From Pseudomonas nicosulfuronedens (GTDB taxonomy: Bacteria > Pseudomonadota > Gammaproteobacteria > Pseudomonadales > Pseudomonadaceae), in assembly GCF_005877905.1 (NCBI RefSeq), contig NZ_SWDV01000001.1:62001-126000 (forward strand): a stretch of DNA of 64,000 bases, in the 5' to 3' direction. Position numbers and translations under genes: made by a program. Below, piece after piece: positions 29,901-38,557 of this stretch. The stretch's first letter is position 1; every line of letters begins with the position of its first letter. The notes below the pieces were generated by a model. It searched no databases and was not told the origin of the DNA. It saw nothing but the letters and a program-made list of their open reading frames with translations.

Positions 29901-31424
29901 TCAGGAATACAGCGCCTTGAACTGCTCGCGCAGCACGTTCTTCTGCACCTTGCCCATCACGTTGCGCGGCAGCGCGTCGACCACCATCACGCGCTTGGGC
30001 TGCTTGAAACGCGCCAGCTTGCCGTCCAGTGCGGCAAGCACCTGCGCCTCGGTCGGCGCCTGATCCTTGCCGGCCACCAGCACGGCAGTGACGCCCTCGC
30101 CGAAGTCCGGATGCGGCACGCCGATCACCGCCGACTCGACCACGCCCGGCAGGGTGTCGAGGATCTCCTCCAGCTCCTTGGGGTACACGTTGAAGCCGCC
30201 ACTGATGATCATGTCCTTGTTGCGGCCGACGATCTGCACATAGCCACGGTCGTCGACGAAGCCGATGTCGCCGGTCATGAAGTAGCCGTCCGCGCGCAGT
30301 TCCTCGGCGGTCTTTTCCGGCATCCGCCAGTAACCCTGGAACACGTTCGGCCCACGTACTTCGATCATCCCCGGCTCGCCCTGCGGCAGCAGCGTCGGCT
30401 CGGCCTGGGCCGGGTCGGTGATGCGCAGCTCGACGCCCGGCAGCGGGAAGCCGACGGTGCCGGCGATACGTTCGCCGTCCAGCGGGTTGGAGGTGTTCAT
30501 GCCGGTCTCGGTCATGCCGTAGCGCTCGAGGATGGCCATGCCGGTGCGCTCGGAGAACGCCTTGTGGGTCTCGGCGGTGAGCGGCGCGGAGCCGGAGATG
30601 AACAGGCGCATGTGCGCTACCGCCTCACGGCTCAGGCCGGGTTGATCGAGCAGGCGGGTGTAGAAGGTCGGCACGCCCATCAGCAGGTTCACCTGGGGCA
30701 GCAGGCGGAGCATCTGCGCAACGTCGAACTTGCTCAGGAAGAGCATCGAGCCGCCCGCCATCAGCAGGCTGTTGCAAGCCACGAACAGACCATGGATGTG
30801 GAAGATCGGCAGCGCGTGAAGCAACCAGTCCTCGCTGGTGATCTGCCAGGCGCCCACCAGCGCGCGGGCGTTGGACACCAGGTTGCCGTGGCTGATCATC
30901 GCGCCCTTGGAGCGCCCGGTGGTGCCGGAGGTGTAGAGGATCGCGGCGAGATCGGAAGCGGCACGCTCGACATCGGCGAAGCGCCCCGGCTTGCCGTGCA
31001 CCCGATCCATCAGCGAACCGTCACCGGCGTCGCCCAGAGTCTCCACGTGGGCCACGCCGCTGACTTTCGCCAGCTCGCGGGCCTGGGCCTCGAAGGCCGG
31101 GGCGCAGACAAACAGCGAAGGCTCGGCGTCGTCGAGGAAGTAGCGCAGCTCGTCACCGGTGTAGCCACTGTTGAGCGGCAGATAGACCGCGCCGGCGCGC
31201 AGCACGGCGAGGTAGAGCATGACCGTCTCGGGGCTTTTGTCGACCTGCACGGCAACCCGGTCGCCCGGCTGCACGCCGAGTTCCACCAGGGCATGGGCAA
31301 ATTGCGAGGTGCTGCGCAGCATGTCGGCGTAGCTGTAGCCACCCCCCAGGGGCGTGCGGATGAAGGGCTTGGACAGGTCGCTGGGCAGGTGTTTGCCGAC
31401 TTCGGCGAAAAGGCTCTGGTTCAT
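29901..31424 (-). CDS. matB: malonyl-CoA synthetase (MatB-like, ANL family)
   Basis: 507 residues of the acyl-CoA synthetase family. They show a P-loop-like ILYTSGTTGRSKGAMISHGNL, A5 motif ERYGMTETGMNTSNP, hinge GDIGFVDDRGYVQIVGRNKDMIISGG and C-terminal catalytic lysine region RNVMGKVQKNVLRE (motifs quoted in part). Length, and its position directly after a malonyl-CoA decarboxylase, point to MatB: malonate + ATP + CoA to malonyl-CoA. It is the last gene of the operon and starts nine bases after the decarboxylase stop. A different short dicarboxylate cannot be excluded from sequence alone. Confidence 0.88.
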   Translation of the reverse strand: MNQSLFAEVGKHLPSDLSKPFIRTPLGGGYSYADMLRSTSQFAHALVELGVQPGDRVAVQVDKSPETVMLYLAVLRAGAVYLPLNSGYTGDELRYFLDDAEPSLFVCAPAFEAQARELAKVSGVAHVETLGDAGDGSLMDRVHGKPGRFADVERAASDLAAILYTSGTTGRSKGAMISHGNLVSNARALVGAWQITSEDWLLHALPIFHIHGLFVACNSLLMAGGSMLFLSKFDVAQMLRLLPQVNLLMGVPTFYTRLLDQPGLSREAVAHMRLFISGSAPLTAETHKAFSERTGMAILERYGMTETGMNTSNPLDGERIAGTVGFPLPGVELRITDPAQAEPTLLPQGEPGMIEVRGPNVFQGYWRMPEKTAEELRADGYFMTGDIGFVDDRGYVQIVGRNKDMIISGGFNVYPKELEEILDTLPGVVESAVIGVPHPDFGEGVTAVLVAGKDQAPTEAQVLAALDGKLARFKQPKRVMVVDALPRNVMGKVQKNVLREQFKALYS

Positions 31425-31433
31425 GGTGAGGTC

Positions 31434-32753
31434 CTAGCGTTTTGTTTTCGCCGACAGGGTGGCCAACTTGCGCACCTCGGGTGAGGCCGCGACCGCGCCC
31501 TGATTGGCGTAGGCTTCGTGGTTCTTTTCGATCTGGCGCAGTTCGTAGCGGTAGTTGACCATCAGCCCGGCGGCCTGGCGCAGGCCGCTGGCGGACAGGT
31601 CGCCGCGCCAGTTCAGGCGTTCCAGGCGGGCACCGTTGCCGAGGTGGAAGCGCGCCACCGGGTCAAGCGGCAGGCCGGCGCCGTTCTTGGCGTGCAGGAA
31701 ATACTCGGCGGCCAGCGCCAGCATGGGTTCTTCAGTGCGCGGCGGTGGCGGCGCGTCGGGCTTGAGCGCCTTGAGCAGGTCGGCAGCCGCCGCGCCCAGT
31801 TGCGGGTCGTCGCCCAAACCGTTGAGCCAGCGGCGGAAGCCGGGTACCGGCGACAGGGTGACGTACTGGCGCAGGCTCGGAATCTCCCGCGCCAACTCCT
31901 CTACCACCTGCTTGATCAGGAAGTTGCCGAAGGAGATGCCGCGCAGGCCGTCCTGGCAGTTGCTGATGGAGTAGAACACGGCGGTGTCGGGCTCATCCGC
32001 CGACGGATCAGCGGGCTTGGCATCCAGGATGTCAGCAATGGCACCGGGCATCGCACGGGTCAGCGCCACTTCGACGAAGATCAGCGGCTCATCGGCCAGG
32101 GCCGGGTGGAAGAAGGCGAAGCAGCGACGGTCGGCCGGTTGCAGGCGGCTGCGCAGGTCGTCCCAGTCCTTGATGGCATGGACGGCCTCGTACTTGATGA
32201 TCTTTTCCAGGATCGATGCCGGTGTCGACCAGTCGATGCGTCGCAGCACCAGGAAACCACGGTTGAACCAGGACGCCAGCAGGTGCTGCAGGTCATGGTC
32301 CACCGCCGCCAGCTCGGGTCGGCCCTTGAGCTCACCGAGCAATCGGCGGCGCATGGCGATCAGCTCGGCGGTGCCGCCCGGCGCCTGGTTGAGGCGGCGG
32401 AACAGCTCCTGCCGTGGCGGCTCGCAGGCCTCGAACAGCTTCGTGGTGTTGGCCGACGAGGGATCGTCCAGATAGCGCTGGCAGGCTTCGGCCAGCGCCT
32501 CTTGAGGCGGTGCGAAATCCTTGAGCAGCGTGTCGAAGAAGGCCTTCTGCTGCTCCTCCGGGCAGTCGCGGTAGGTGCACAGCACCTGCCGCGCCAGCGC
32601 CACGCCGGACGCCTCGCCGTGGCCGGAAATCAGTTTGCGGCAGGCCTGCGTCAGCGCCTGGGCATTGGCCGGCGCCGGCTCGCGCGACTCGAGCAATTGC
32701 CGGCCGCGCTCGCTGATACTCTGCAGCAGTTCCTGGAAGAAGCTGATATTCAT
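31434..32753 (-). CDS. matA: malonyl-CoA decarboxylase (MatA/MCD family)
   Basis: 439 residues. It shows the MCD family core RCFAFFHPALADEPLIFVEVALT and VFYSISNCQDGLRGISFGNFLIKQVV, then TLSPVPGFRRWL and EYFLHAKNGAGLPLDPVARFHLGNGA (motifs quoted in part), which include the conserved His and acidic residues of the catalytic C-terminal domain. The N-terminal ~160 residues form the helical domain of this family. It converts malonyl-CoA to acetyl-CoA and CO2. A GAGGGGG ribosome-binding site lies upstream. Together with MatB it makes a complete malonate-to-acetyl-CoA pathway. Confidence 0.93.
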   Translation of the reverse strand: MNISFFQELLQSISERGRQLLESREPAPANAQALTQACRKLISGHGEASGVALARQVLCTYRDCPEEQQKAFFDTLLKDFAPPQEALAEACQRYLDDPSSANTTKLFEACEPPRQELFRRLNQAPGGTAELIAMRRRLLGELKGRPELAAVDHDLQHLLASWFNRGFLVLRRIDWSTPASILEKIIKYEAVHAIKDWDDLRSRLQPADRRCFAFFHPALADEPLIFVEVALTRAMPGAIADILDAKPADPSADEPDTAVFYSISNCQDGLRGISFGNFLIKQVVEELAREIPSLRQYVTLSPVPGFRRWLNGLGDDPQLGAAAADLLKALKPDAPPPPRTEEPMLALAAEYFLHAKNGAGLPLDPVARFHLGNGARLERLNWRGDLSASGLRQAAGLMVNYRYELRQIEKNHEAYANQGAVAASPEVRKLATLSAKTKR

Positions 32754-32777
32754 GCGTCCCCCTCGCTTGTGGATAAA

Positions 32778-34235
32778 TCAGTCGCCCTTGAGCATGGGCG
32801 GCGGGCAGCGCTGGTACCAGCGCGAAGCCTGCTCATAGGCGTGGGCCAGTTGCAGCACAGCCATGTCGGCCTGGTGCCTGCCGATGATCTGCAGGCCCAT
32901 GGGCAGGCCCTGCTCATTGAAGCCCACCGGTACGTTGGCCGCCGGGCAACCGGACAGGGTGGCCGGGATCACCACCTCCATCCAGCGGTGGTAGGTGTCC
33001 ATGGCCTTGCCGGCGATCTCTTTCGGCCAGTCCCAGGTCTTGTCGAACGGGAACACCTGGGCACTGGGCAACAACAGGTAGTCATAGCGTTCGAACAGCT
33101 TGCTGATCGCGCGGTACCAGTCGCTACGCGCGGCGGAAGCGCGGAACACGTCCATGGCGGAGAGCTTCAGGCCGTTCTCCACTTCCCAGATAGCCTCGGG
33201 CTTGAGCAATTCGCGCTTGGCCTGGTCGGTATAGGCGGCGCCCAGAGAGCCGGCAACCATCCAGTGACGCAGGGTGCGCCAGGTGTCCCAGAGACACTCG
33301 GCGGAGAAGCCCAGGGCCGTGTCTTCGACCTGGCAGCCGATGGCCTCGAAGTCGGCAAAGGACTGGCGACAAAGCTCCAGCACGCCTTTCTCCATCGCCA
33401 GGTGACCACCCAGGTCGCCCAGCCAGCCCAGCCGTGCGCCCTTGAAGTCACGCTCCAGCTTGCCGGCAAACTGCTCGCCGCTCTCGGCGATGGACAGCGG
33501 CGCACGGGCATCGCCGCCGGCCTGTACCGACAGCAACAAAGCCACGTCGCGCACGCTGCGGCCCATCGGGCCTTCGTAGCCGAGCTGGTCGATGAACAGG
33601 TCGGCGCTGTCGTCGAAGGGCACGCGGCCCTGGGACGGACGGAAGCCGATGATGTTGTTGAAGGCCGCCGGATTGCGCAGCGAGCCCATCATGTCGCTGC
33701 CGTCGGCCACCGGAACCATTTGCAGCGCCAGGGCCGCCGCCGCACCACCGCTGCTGCCACCAGCGGTGCGTTCGGGCGCATAGGCGCAGCCGGTGGCACC
33801 GAAGATCGGGTTGTAGCTGTGGGAGCCGAGGCCGAATTCGGGAGTGTTGGTCTTGCCGATGATGATCGCGCCAGCCGCCTTGATGCGCTCGACCATGATG
33901 CCGTCGCGCTCGGGCAGGTAGTCGCGGAACAGCGGCGAACCGAGGGTGGTGCGGATGCCCTGAGTCAGCGACAGGTCCTTCACCGCGTGAGGCAGGCCGT
34001 GCATCCAGCCACGGTATTCGCCACGCGCCAGTTCGGCATCGCGCTGGTCGGCTTCGGCCAGCAGAAGGTCGTCGGGTTGCTGGCTGACGATGGCATTGAC
34101 CGCCGGGTTGAAGCGCTCGATCTGCTCAAGGTGCGCCTGCATCACCTCGCGGCAGGACACCTGGCGCAGGCGGATGCGTTGGGCCAGTTCGTGGGCCTGG
34201 AGCTGGACGAGTTCGTTGTGCTTATTCTGGCTCAT
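32778..34235 (-). CDS. amidase-signature hydrolase of the malonate module
   Basis: 485 residues. The Ser-cisSer-Lys triad is fully visible: Lys86 in HAVKD, Ser161 in AGGSSGG and Ser185 in DMMGSLRNP. The spacing (75 and 24 residues) equals that of FAAH and related enzymes, so it should be catalytically active. It has no signal peptide and acts in the cytoplasm. The gene lies 24 bp upstream of malonyl-CoA decarboxylase and follows the importer genes. This suggests it releases malonate from an imported amide such as malonamate; I recall malonamidase E2 of Bradyrhizobium as a member of this family. The substrate is inferred from context only. Confidence 0.9.
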   Translation of the reverse strand: MSQNKHNELVQLQAHELAQRIRLRQVSCREVMQAHLEQIERFNPAVNAIVSQQPDDLLLAEADQRDAELARGEYRGWMHGLPHAVKDLSLTQGIRTTLGSPLFRDYLPERDGIMVERIKAAGAIIIGKTNTPEFGLGSHSYNPIFGATGCAYAPERTAGGSSGGAAAALALQMVPVADGSDMMGSLRNPAAFNNIIGFRPSQGRVPFDDSADLFIDQLGYEGPMGRSVRDVALLLSVQAGGDARAPLSIAESGEQFAGKLERDFKGARLGWLGDLGGHLAMEKGVLELCRQSFADFEAIGCQVEDTALGFSAECLWDTWRTLRHWMVAGSLGAAYTDQAKRELLKPEAIWEVENGLKLSAMDVFRASAARSDWYRAISKLFERYDYLLLPSAQVFPFDKTWDWPKEIAGKAMDTYHRWMEVVIPATLSGCPAANVPVGFNEQGLPMGLQIIGRHQADMAVLQLAHAYEQASRWYQRCPPPMLKGD

Positions 34236-34298
34236 GGAGCGCGGCCTTCTTTCATCAGTCGCTTCCGGCAGGCGGGAAGCATAAGTCGGGTTCAGCGA

Positions 34299-34316
34299 CC
34301 CCGCCGTCGGGCGGGG
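34299..34316. other. hairpin between the importer and the amidase genes
   Basis: CCCCGCC-GTCG-GGCGGGG within the 168-bp gap between the binding-protein gene and the amidase gene. No T-run follows it on the minus strand, so it is more likely an mRNA stability or partial-stop element than a full terminator. The rest of the gap shows nothing recognisable. Confidence 0.45.
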
Positions 34317-34403
34317 CTTGTTGCGTTCTTCAGGCCGAACGCTGCCGCCACGCCCATGAAGGTGGACGCGAGCAGCGTCGGTCTGTGGCTTTCCCGGTAG
34401 GGA

Positions 34404-35438
34404 TCAGCGCATCAGGTTGGTCCAGATACGGTCGGCCAGGCGGATCGCGCCTTCGCCGCAGGTCTTGCTGAACACCACCTTGGTGCCCTCGGGGATGTGC
34501 AGTTCCGGCGCATCCTTGAGGCTGGCATCGAGGAAGGGTTCCACACCCTTGATCGGGCTCTGGTGCTTGAGGAAGTTCTGGGTCATCGCCGAGTTCTCCG
34601 GCTGGCTGAGGAAGGCGATGAACTTCTTCGCGCTCTCCGGGTGCTTGGCGCCGGCCGGGATCACCAGGTTGTCCACCCAGGCCATCACGCCCTCTTTCGG
34701 GTAGAGGTACTTCAGGCTGGACTTCATCTCACGTGCACGCATCGACGAGCCGCCCCAGAACATCGACATGTCGACTTCGCCCGAGGCCAGGTTCTCGCGG
34801 ATCGAGCCGGCCTTGGAGCTGTAGGTCTTCACGAAGGGTTTCTGGTTCTTCAGCAGGGTCAGCACCTGTTGCATCTGCTTGGGGTCCTCGCTGCACAGCG
34901 GAATGCCCAGGTAGAGGCTGGCGGTGTCGATCACCTCGCTGGCCGAGTCGAACATGTTGATCTTGCCCTGCAGCTCCTTGGGCGGAGTGAACAGCACCGA
35001 GTAGCTGTCAGCCGGGCCGCTGTACTTGGCGCTGTCCAGCACCACGCTGGTGGTGCCCCAGATGAAGGGCACGGCGTAGGCGCCTTCCGGGTCCCAGGCG
35101 GGCTTCTTCAGGTTGTCTTCGACATTGGCGTAGTACGGCTGGCTGGCCGGGTCGAAGCGCTCCAGCAGCTTTTCCTGGATCAGGATCGGTACGAAGGCGT
35201 GGGAGGGAATCGCCACGTCGTAGCCGGCGCCGCCCTGTTTGAGCTTGGCCAGCAGGGTTTCGTTGGAATCGTAGGAATCCACGGTCACCTTGATGCCGCT
35301 TTCCTTCTCGAACTTCTCCAGGATCTGCGGGGTGAAGTAACCACTCCAGCTCACCACGTTCAGTTGCTCGGCGGCTTGCGCGTGGACAGCCATGGCCAGC
35401 GTCAGCGAGGCCCCTACAGCAGCGATCAGTTTGCTCAT
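34404..35438 (-). CDS. PotD-like periplasmic binding protein of the module's importer
   Basis: 344 residues: signal peptide (MSKLIAAVGASLTLAMAVHA), then QLNVVSWSGYFTPQILEKFEKESGIKV, typical of the spermidine/putrescine-binding PotD/PotF class, and YDVAIPSHAFVPILIQEKLLE (motifs quoted in part). Family membership suggests a cationic or amine-type ligand. The downstream amidase and MatAB genes suggest an amide that yields malonate. Ligand specificity cannot be read here. It is separated from the permease gene by 21 bp and comes fourth in the operon. Confidence 0.9.
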   Translation of the reverse strand: MSKLIAAVGASLTLAMAVHAQAAEQLNVVSWSGYFTPQILEKFEKESGIKVTVDSYDSNETLLAKLKQGGAGYDVAIPSHAFVPILIQEKLLERFDPASQPYYANVEDNLKKPAWDPEGAYAVPFIWGTTSVVLDSAKYSGPADSYSVLFTPPKELQGKINMFDSASEVIDTASLYLGIPLCSEDPKQMQQVLTLLKNQKPFVKTYSSKAGSIRENLASGEVDMSMFWGGSSMRAREMKSSLKYLYPKEGVMAWVDNLVIPAGAKHPESAKKFIAFLSQPENSAMTQNFLKHQSPIKGVEPFLDASLKDAPELHIPEGTKVVFSKTCGEGAIRLADRIWTNLMR

Positions 35439-35459
35439 CTTCTACTCCGGTATGTGGGC

Positions 35460-36266
35460 TCAGGCCTTCTTCTTGCCGAGCAGGAACGACAGGGTTACGA
35501 ACAGCACGGAAACGCCGAGGATCAGGGTCGACACCGCGTTCACATCGGGCGTCACGCCCATGCGCAGCAGGCCGAAGATGAAGATCGGCAAGGTGGTGGT
35601 GCCGGCCTGGGAGACCATCATCGAGATCACGAAGTTATCCAGCGAGACGATGAAGGCCAGCATCAGCCCGGAGAAGATTCCCGGCATCAGCAGCGGCAGG
35701 GTGACCTTGCGGAAAGTCCGCCAGGGCCCGGCGTAGAGGTCGGCGGCGGCCTGTTCCAGGGACAGGTCCATGTCGTTGAGGCGGGCACGGATCGGCAGGT
35801 AGGCGAACGGGATGCAGAACACCGTGTGGGCGATGATCAGGTTGCCGTAGCCCAGCGACAGGCCGAGGGTGGAGAACAGCGCCAGGGTGGCGACGCCGAC
35901 CACGATCTCCGGCAACACCAGCGGCAGCATGATCGCGCCCATGGACAGGCGCAGGCCCTTGAACTTGGCGCCGCGCGAGGTGCCCAGCGCGGCCAGGGTG
36001 GCGATCGCCGTGGCAATCACGCTGGCGCACACGGCGATCAGCAGGCTGTTGCCGGCGGCCTGGCGCAGCGCCTGGTTGGCGAAGGCGGCGCGGTACCAGT
36101 CGAGGCTGAAGCCGGTCCACACGGTAGCGGACTGGTTGGCGTTGAACGACAGCACCACCAGCACCACGATGGGCGCGTAGAGGTACAGGTAGAACAGGAA
36201 GCTCAGGACGCCGAAGCCACGGAAATCCTGTACGCCTAGACGGCGTTTAGTCAGCAGCGAGAGCAT
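35460..36266 (-). CDS. PotC-like ABC permease
   Basis: 268 residues with six helices. The EAA-type loop reads LEQAAADLYAGPWRTFRKVTLPLLMPG. The ATG at 36266 overlaps the stop of the preceding permease gene by one base (TGATG); a GTG three bases earlier is possible. It pairs with the PotB-like permease. A C-terminal LGKKKA tail follows the last helix. Confidence 0.92.
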   Translation of the reverse strand: MLSLLTKRRLGVQDFRGFGVLSFLFYLYLYAPIVVLVVLSFNANQSATVWTGFSLDWYRAAFANQALRQAAGNSLLIAVCASVIATAIATLAALGTSRGAKFKGLRLSMGAIMLPLVLPEIVVGVATLALFSTLGLSLGYGNLIIAHTVFCIPFAYLPIRARLNDMDLSLEQAAADLYAGPWRTFRKVTLPLLMPGIFSGLMLAFIVSLDNFVISMMVSQAGTTTLPIFIFGLLRMGVTPDVNAVSTLILGVSVLFVTLSFLLGKKKA

Positions 36267-37198
36267 CACTCACCTCCCCGGGCGATGCGCAGGCGTTCGG
36301 CGCGCATCGCGTAGAACATCAGCACCAGCATCACCGCGCCCATCAGCACCAGCGACAGCGCCGCACCAAAGGGCCAGTTCCGCGAGTCGCTGAACTGCCG
36401 GAAGATCAGGTTGCCGAGCATCATCTTGGTGCCGCCGCCGAGCAGCTCGGGGGCGATCATCGCGCCCAGGCACGGTACGAAGGTGAGGATCGCGCCGGCC
36501 AGGATGCCCGGACGGGCGATCGGCAGGACGACCTTGCGCAGGGTGCGGATACGCCCGGCGTAGAGGTCCTGGGCCGCTTCGAGCAGGCGCATGTCCATCT
36601 TCTCGAGGGTGGCGTAGATCGGCAGCACGACGAAGGGCGCATAGGTGTAGACCAGGCCCAGCAGCACCGCGCCGTCGGTATAGAGCAGGTTCAGCGGCTG
36701 GTTGATCACGCCCAGGCTCATCAGCGTGCCGTTGACCACGCCGGTGCCGCGCAGCAGCAGGATCCAGGCGTAGGTGCGGATCAGCAGATTGGCCCAGAAC
36801 GGCACGGTGATCAGGAAGATCAGCAGGCCGCGGCGGTGCGCCGGCTGCATCGCCAGCCACACCGCCACCGGGAAGCCCACCAGCAGGGTGATGACGGTGG
36901 TCGCCGCGGCGATGCCGATGGAGCGCAGGGCGATCACCATGTACGAGTCGGCGAAGGCCAGGCTGTCGTCGAGCTGGCGCTCGAACAGCAGCGAGACGTA
37001 GGCGTCGACGCTGAAGTGCGGGTTCACCCCGCCGTAGGGGTTGGCCTGCATCAGCGAGTAACCGACCACGATGAAGATCGGCACGATCAGGAACAACCCG
37101 ATGGAGACCAGTGCGGGGGACACGCCGAGGAAGCTGCGCAGCGCCTGGCGCCGCTCCAGCGCATTGCCGGAGGTTGTGGATAACCGGTTCATGTTCAC
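36266..37198 (-). CDS. PotB-like ABC permease
   Basis: 310 residues with six helices. The EAA-type loop reads LEAAQDLYAGRIRTLRKVVLPIARPG. It follows the ATPase gene by six bases and overlaps the PotC-like gene, so the importer genes are translationally coupled. Polyamine/opine transporter family; the substrate is inferred only from the operon. Confidence 0.92.
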   Translation of the reverse strand: MNMNRLSTTSGNALERRQALRSFLGVSPALVSIGLFLIVPIFIVVGYSLMQANPYGGVNPHFSVDAYVSLLFERQLDDSLAFADSYMVIALRSIGIAAATTVITLLVGFPVAVWLAMQPAHRRGLLIFLITVPFWANLLIRTYAWILLLRGTGVVNGTLMSLGVINQPLNLLYTDGAVLLGLVYTYAPFVVLPIYATLEKMDMRLLEAAQDLYAGRIRTLRKVVLPIARPGILAGAILTFVPCLGAMIAPELLGGGTKMMLGNLIFRQFSDSRNWPFGAALSLVLMGAVMLVLMFYAMRAERLRIARGGE

Positions 37199-37204
37199 CT
37201 CCGC

Positions 37205-38323
37205 TCAGTCCACCAGGACGCTGGCGCTGCCTTTTTCGAACAGCAGCCCGGCGCGTTGCCCGGCGACCAGGCGGCCACGCTGGCCAGCGCTGTTCGGCGC
37301 ACGCACGGTCAGCTTGCTGCCGTCCTGAAGCTCGACCTGATACTGCAGGTCGGTGCCCAGGTAGATCTGCTGGACGACGCTGCAGGGGGTGGCGGACGGC
37401 GTGTCCTCGGCCACCAGTTGCAGGCGCTCCGGACGGATCGACAGGGTGACCTCGGCGTCGACCTTCAGGCCTTCGCGGCTGCCGGCCTCGATCAGCTGGT
37501 CGCCGGCAATCCGGTAGTACGCGCGCTCGCCGTCGAAGTTCTCGACGCGAGCCGGGAGGAAGTTGGTCTCACCGATGAAATCGGCGACGAAGCGGTTGCG
37601 CGGGTGTTCGTAGATGTCGTCCGGACGACCGACCTGCTGCACCTCGCCCTCGGAGAGCACGGCGATGCGGTCGGACATGGTCAGGGCTTCTTCCTGGTCA
37701 TGGGTGACGAAGATGAAGGTGATGCCGGTCTTGGACTGAATCGCCTTGAGCTCTTCGCGCATGGCCTGGCGCAGCTTGAGATCGAGCGCGGACAGTGGCT
37801 CGTCGAGCAGCAGCACCTTGGGATGTGGCGCCAACGCGCGGGCCAGGGCGACGCGCTGCTGCTGGCCGCCGGAGAGCTGGGTCGGCTTGCGCTGGGCGAA
37901 GCGTTCCATCTGCACCAGGGCGAGCATCTCACGGACACGCTCGGCAACCTGTGCCTTGCTCATGCGCTGGCCCATCGGGTGGGATTCCAGGCCGAAGGCG
38001 AGGTTCTCGGCGATGGTCATGTGCGGGAACAACGCGTAGTGCTGGAACACCGTGTTGACCGGGCGCTCGAACGGCGGGCGGTCGGCGATGTTCTCGCCGT
38101 AGAGCTGGATTTCCCCGGAGGTGGGGAACTCGAAGCCGGCGATCATTCGCAGCAGGGTGGTCTTGCCGCAGCCCGAGGGGCCGAGCAGGGTGAAGAATTC
38201 GTTGTCGCGGATGTCCAGGTCGACACATTTGAGCGCGACGGGACCGCTGGCCGGGTCGCCGTAGACCTTGCGCACGGAGCGGATAGAGACCGCCGCCGTC
38301 TGCAGGCTGTGCAGGGCATTCAT
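37205..38323 (-). CDS. PotA-like ABC transporter ATPase
   Basis: 372 residues: Walker [20 protein letters not shown]-loop [11 protein letters not shown], signature [20 protein letters not shown], Walker [13 protein letters not shown], His switch [13 protein letters not shown], and a C-terminal TOBE domain (about 290-372) with [16 protein letters not shown] lies seven bases before the ATG at 38323. It is the first gene of the seven-gene operon and is transcribed divergently from the LysR regulator. Confidence 0.93.
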   Translation of the reverse strand: MNALHSLQTAAVSIRSVRKVYGDPASGPVALKCVDLDIRDNEFFTLLGPSGCGKTTLLRMIAGFEFPTSGEIQLYGENIADRPPFERPVNTVFQHYALFPHMTIAENLAFGLESHPMGQRMSKAQVAERVREMLALVQMERFAQRKPTQLSGGQQQRVALARALAPHPKVLLLDEPLSALDLKLRQAMREELKAIQSKTGITFIFVTHDQEEALTMSDRIAVLSEGEVQQVGRPDDIYEHPRNRFVADFIGETNFLPARVENFDGERAYYRIAGDQLIEAGSREGLKVDAEVTLSIRPERLQLVAEDTPSATPCSVVQQIYLGTDLQYQVELQDGSKLTVRAPNSAGQRGRLVAGQRAGLLFEKGSASVLVD

Positions 38324-38557
38324 GGTGAAACCTCCGTACCTTCCCTTCCGCCACCAGCAGGCGGTCGGGGGATCTTGTAGTTGTTCTGGCAGGACTAGAG
38401 ACGCTGGATCGCAGCGCTGGCCTTGGGTCAGGCCCAAGTTGTGGTGTTGTTGAGGCGGATATTCGAAGAAAGGTGGTTGAGCGGAAAGCTCAATTTTCTT
38501 ACATTCGATATTAAATAATTTAACAGCTAAAAAGCTGATACCCCCCGAGGCCACACC
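38324..38557. promoter_or_regulatory. divergent promoter region of the module with two inverted repeats
   Basis: This 234-bp region between the operon and the LysR gene holds CTTGGG-N5-CCCAAG (38422-38438), which contains the LysR box T-N11-A, and TTGAGC-N5-GCTCAA (38477-38493). The two share arm and spacer lengths and lie 55 bp apart centre to centre. An AT-rich block (38505-38525, TTAAATAATTTAA) nearer the LysR start may hold its -10. Binding by the LysR protein is inferred. Confidence 0.6.

Noticed and set aside
31518-34400. A 960-codon plus-strand frame across matA and the amidase
   Set aside because: Same antisense pattern; the minus strand carries intact catalytic motifs for both enzymes.
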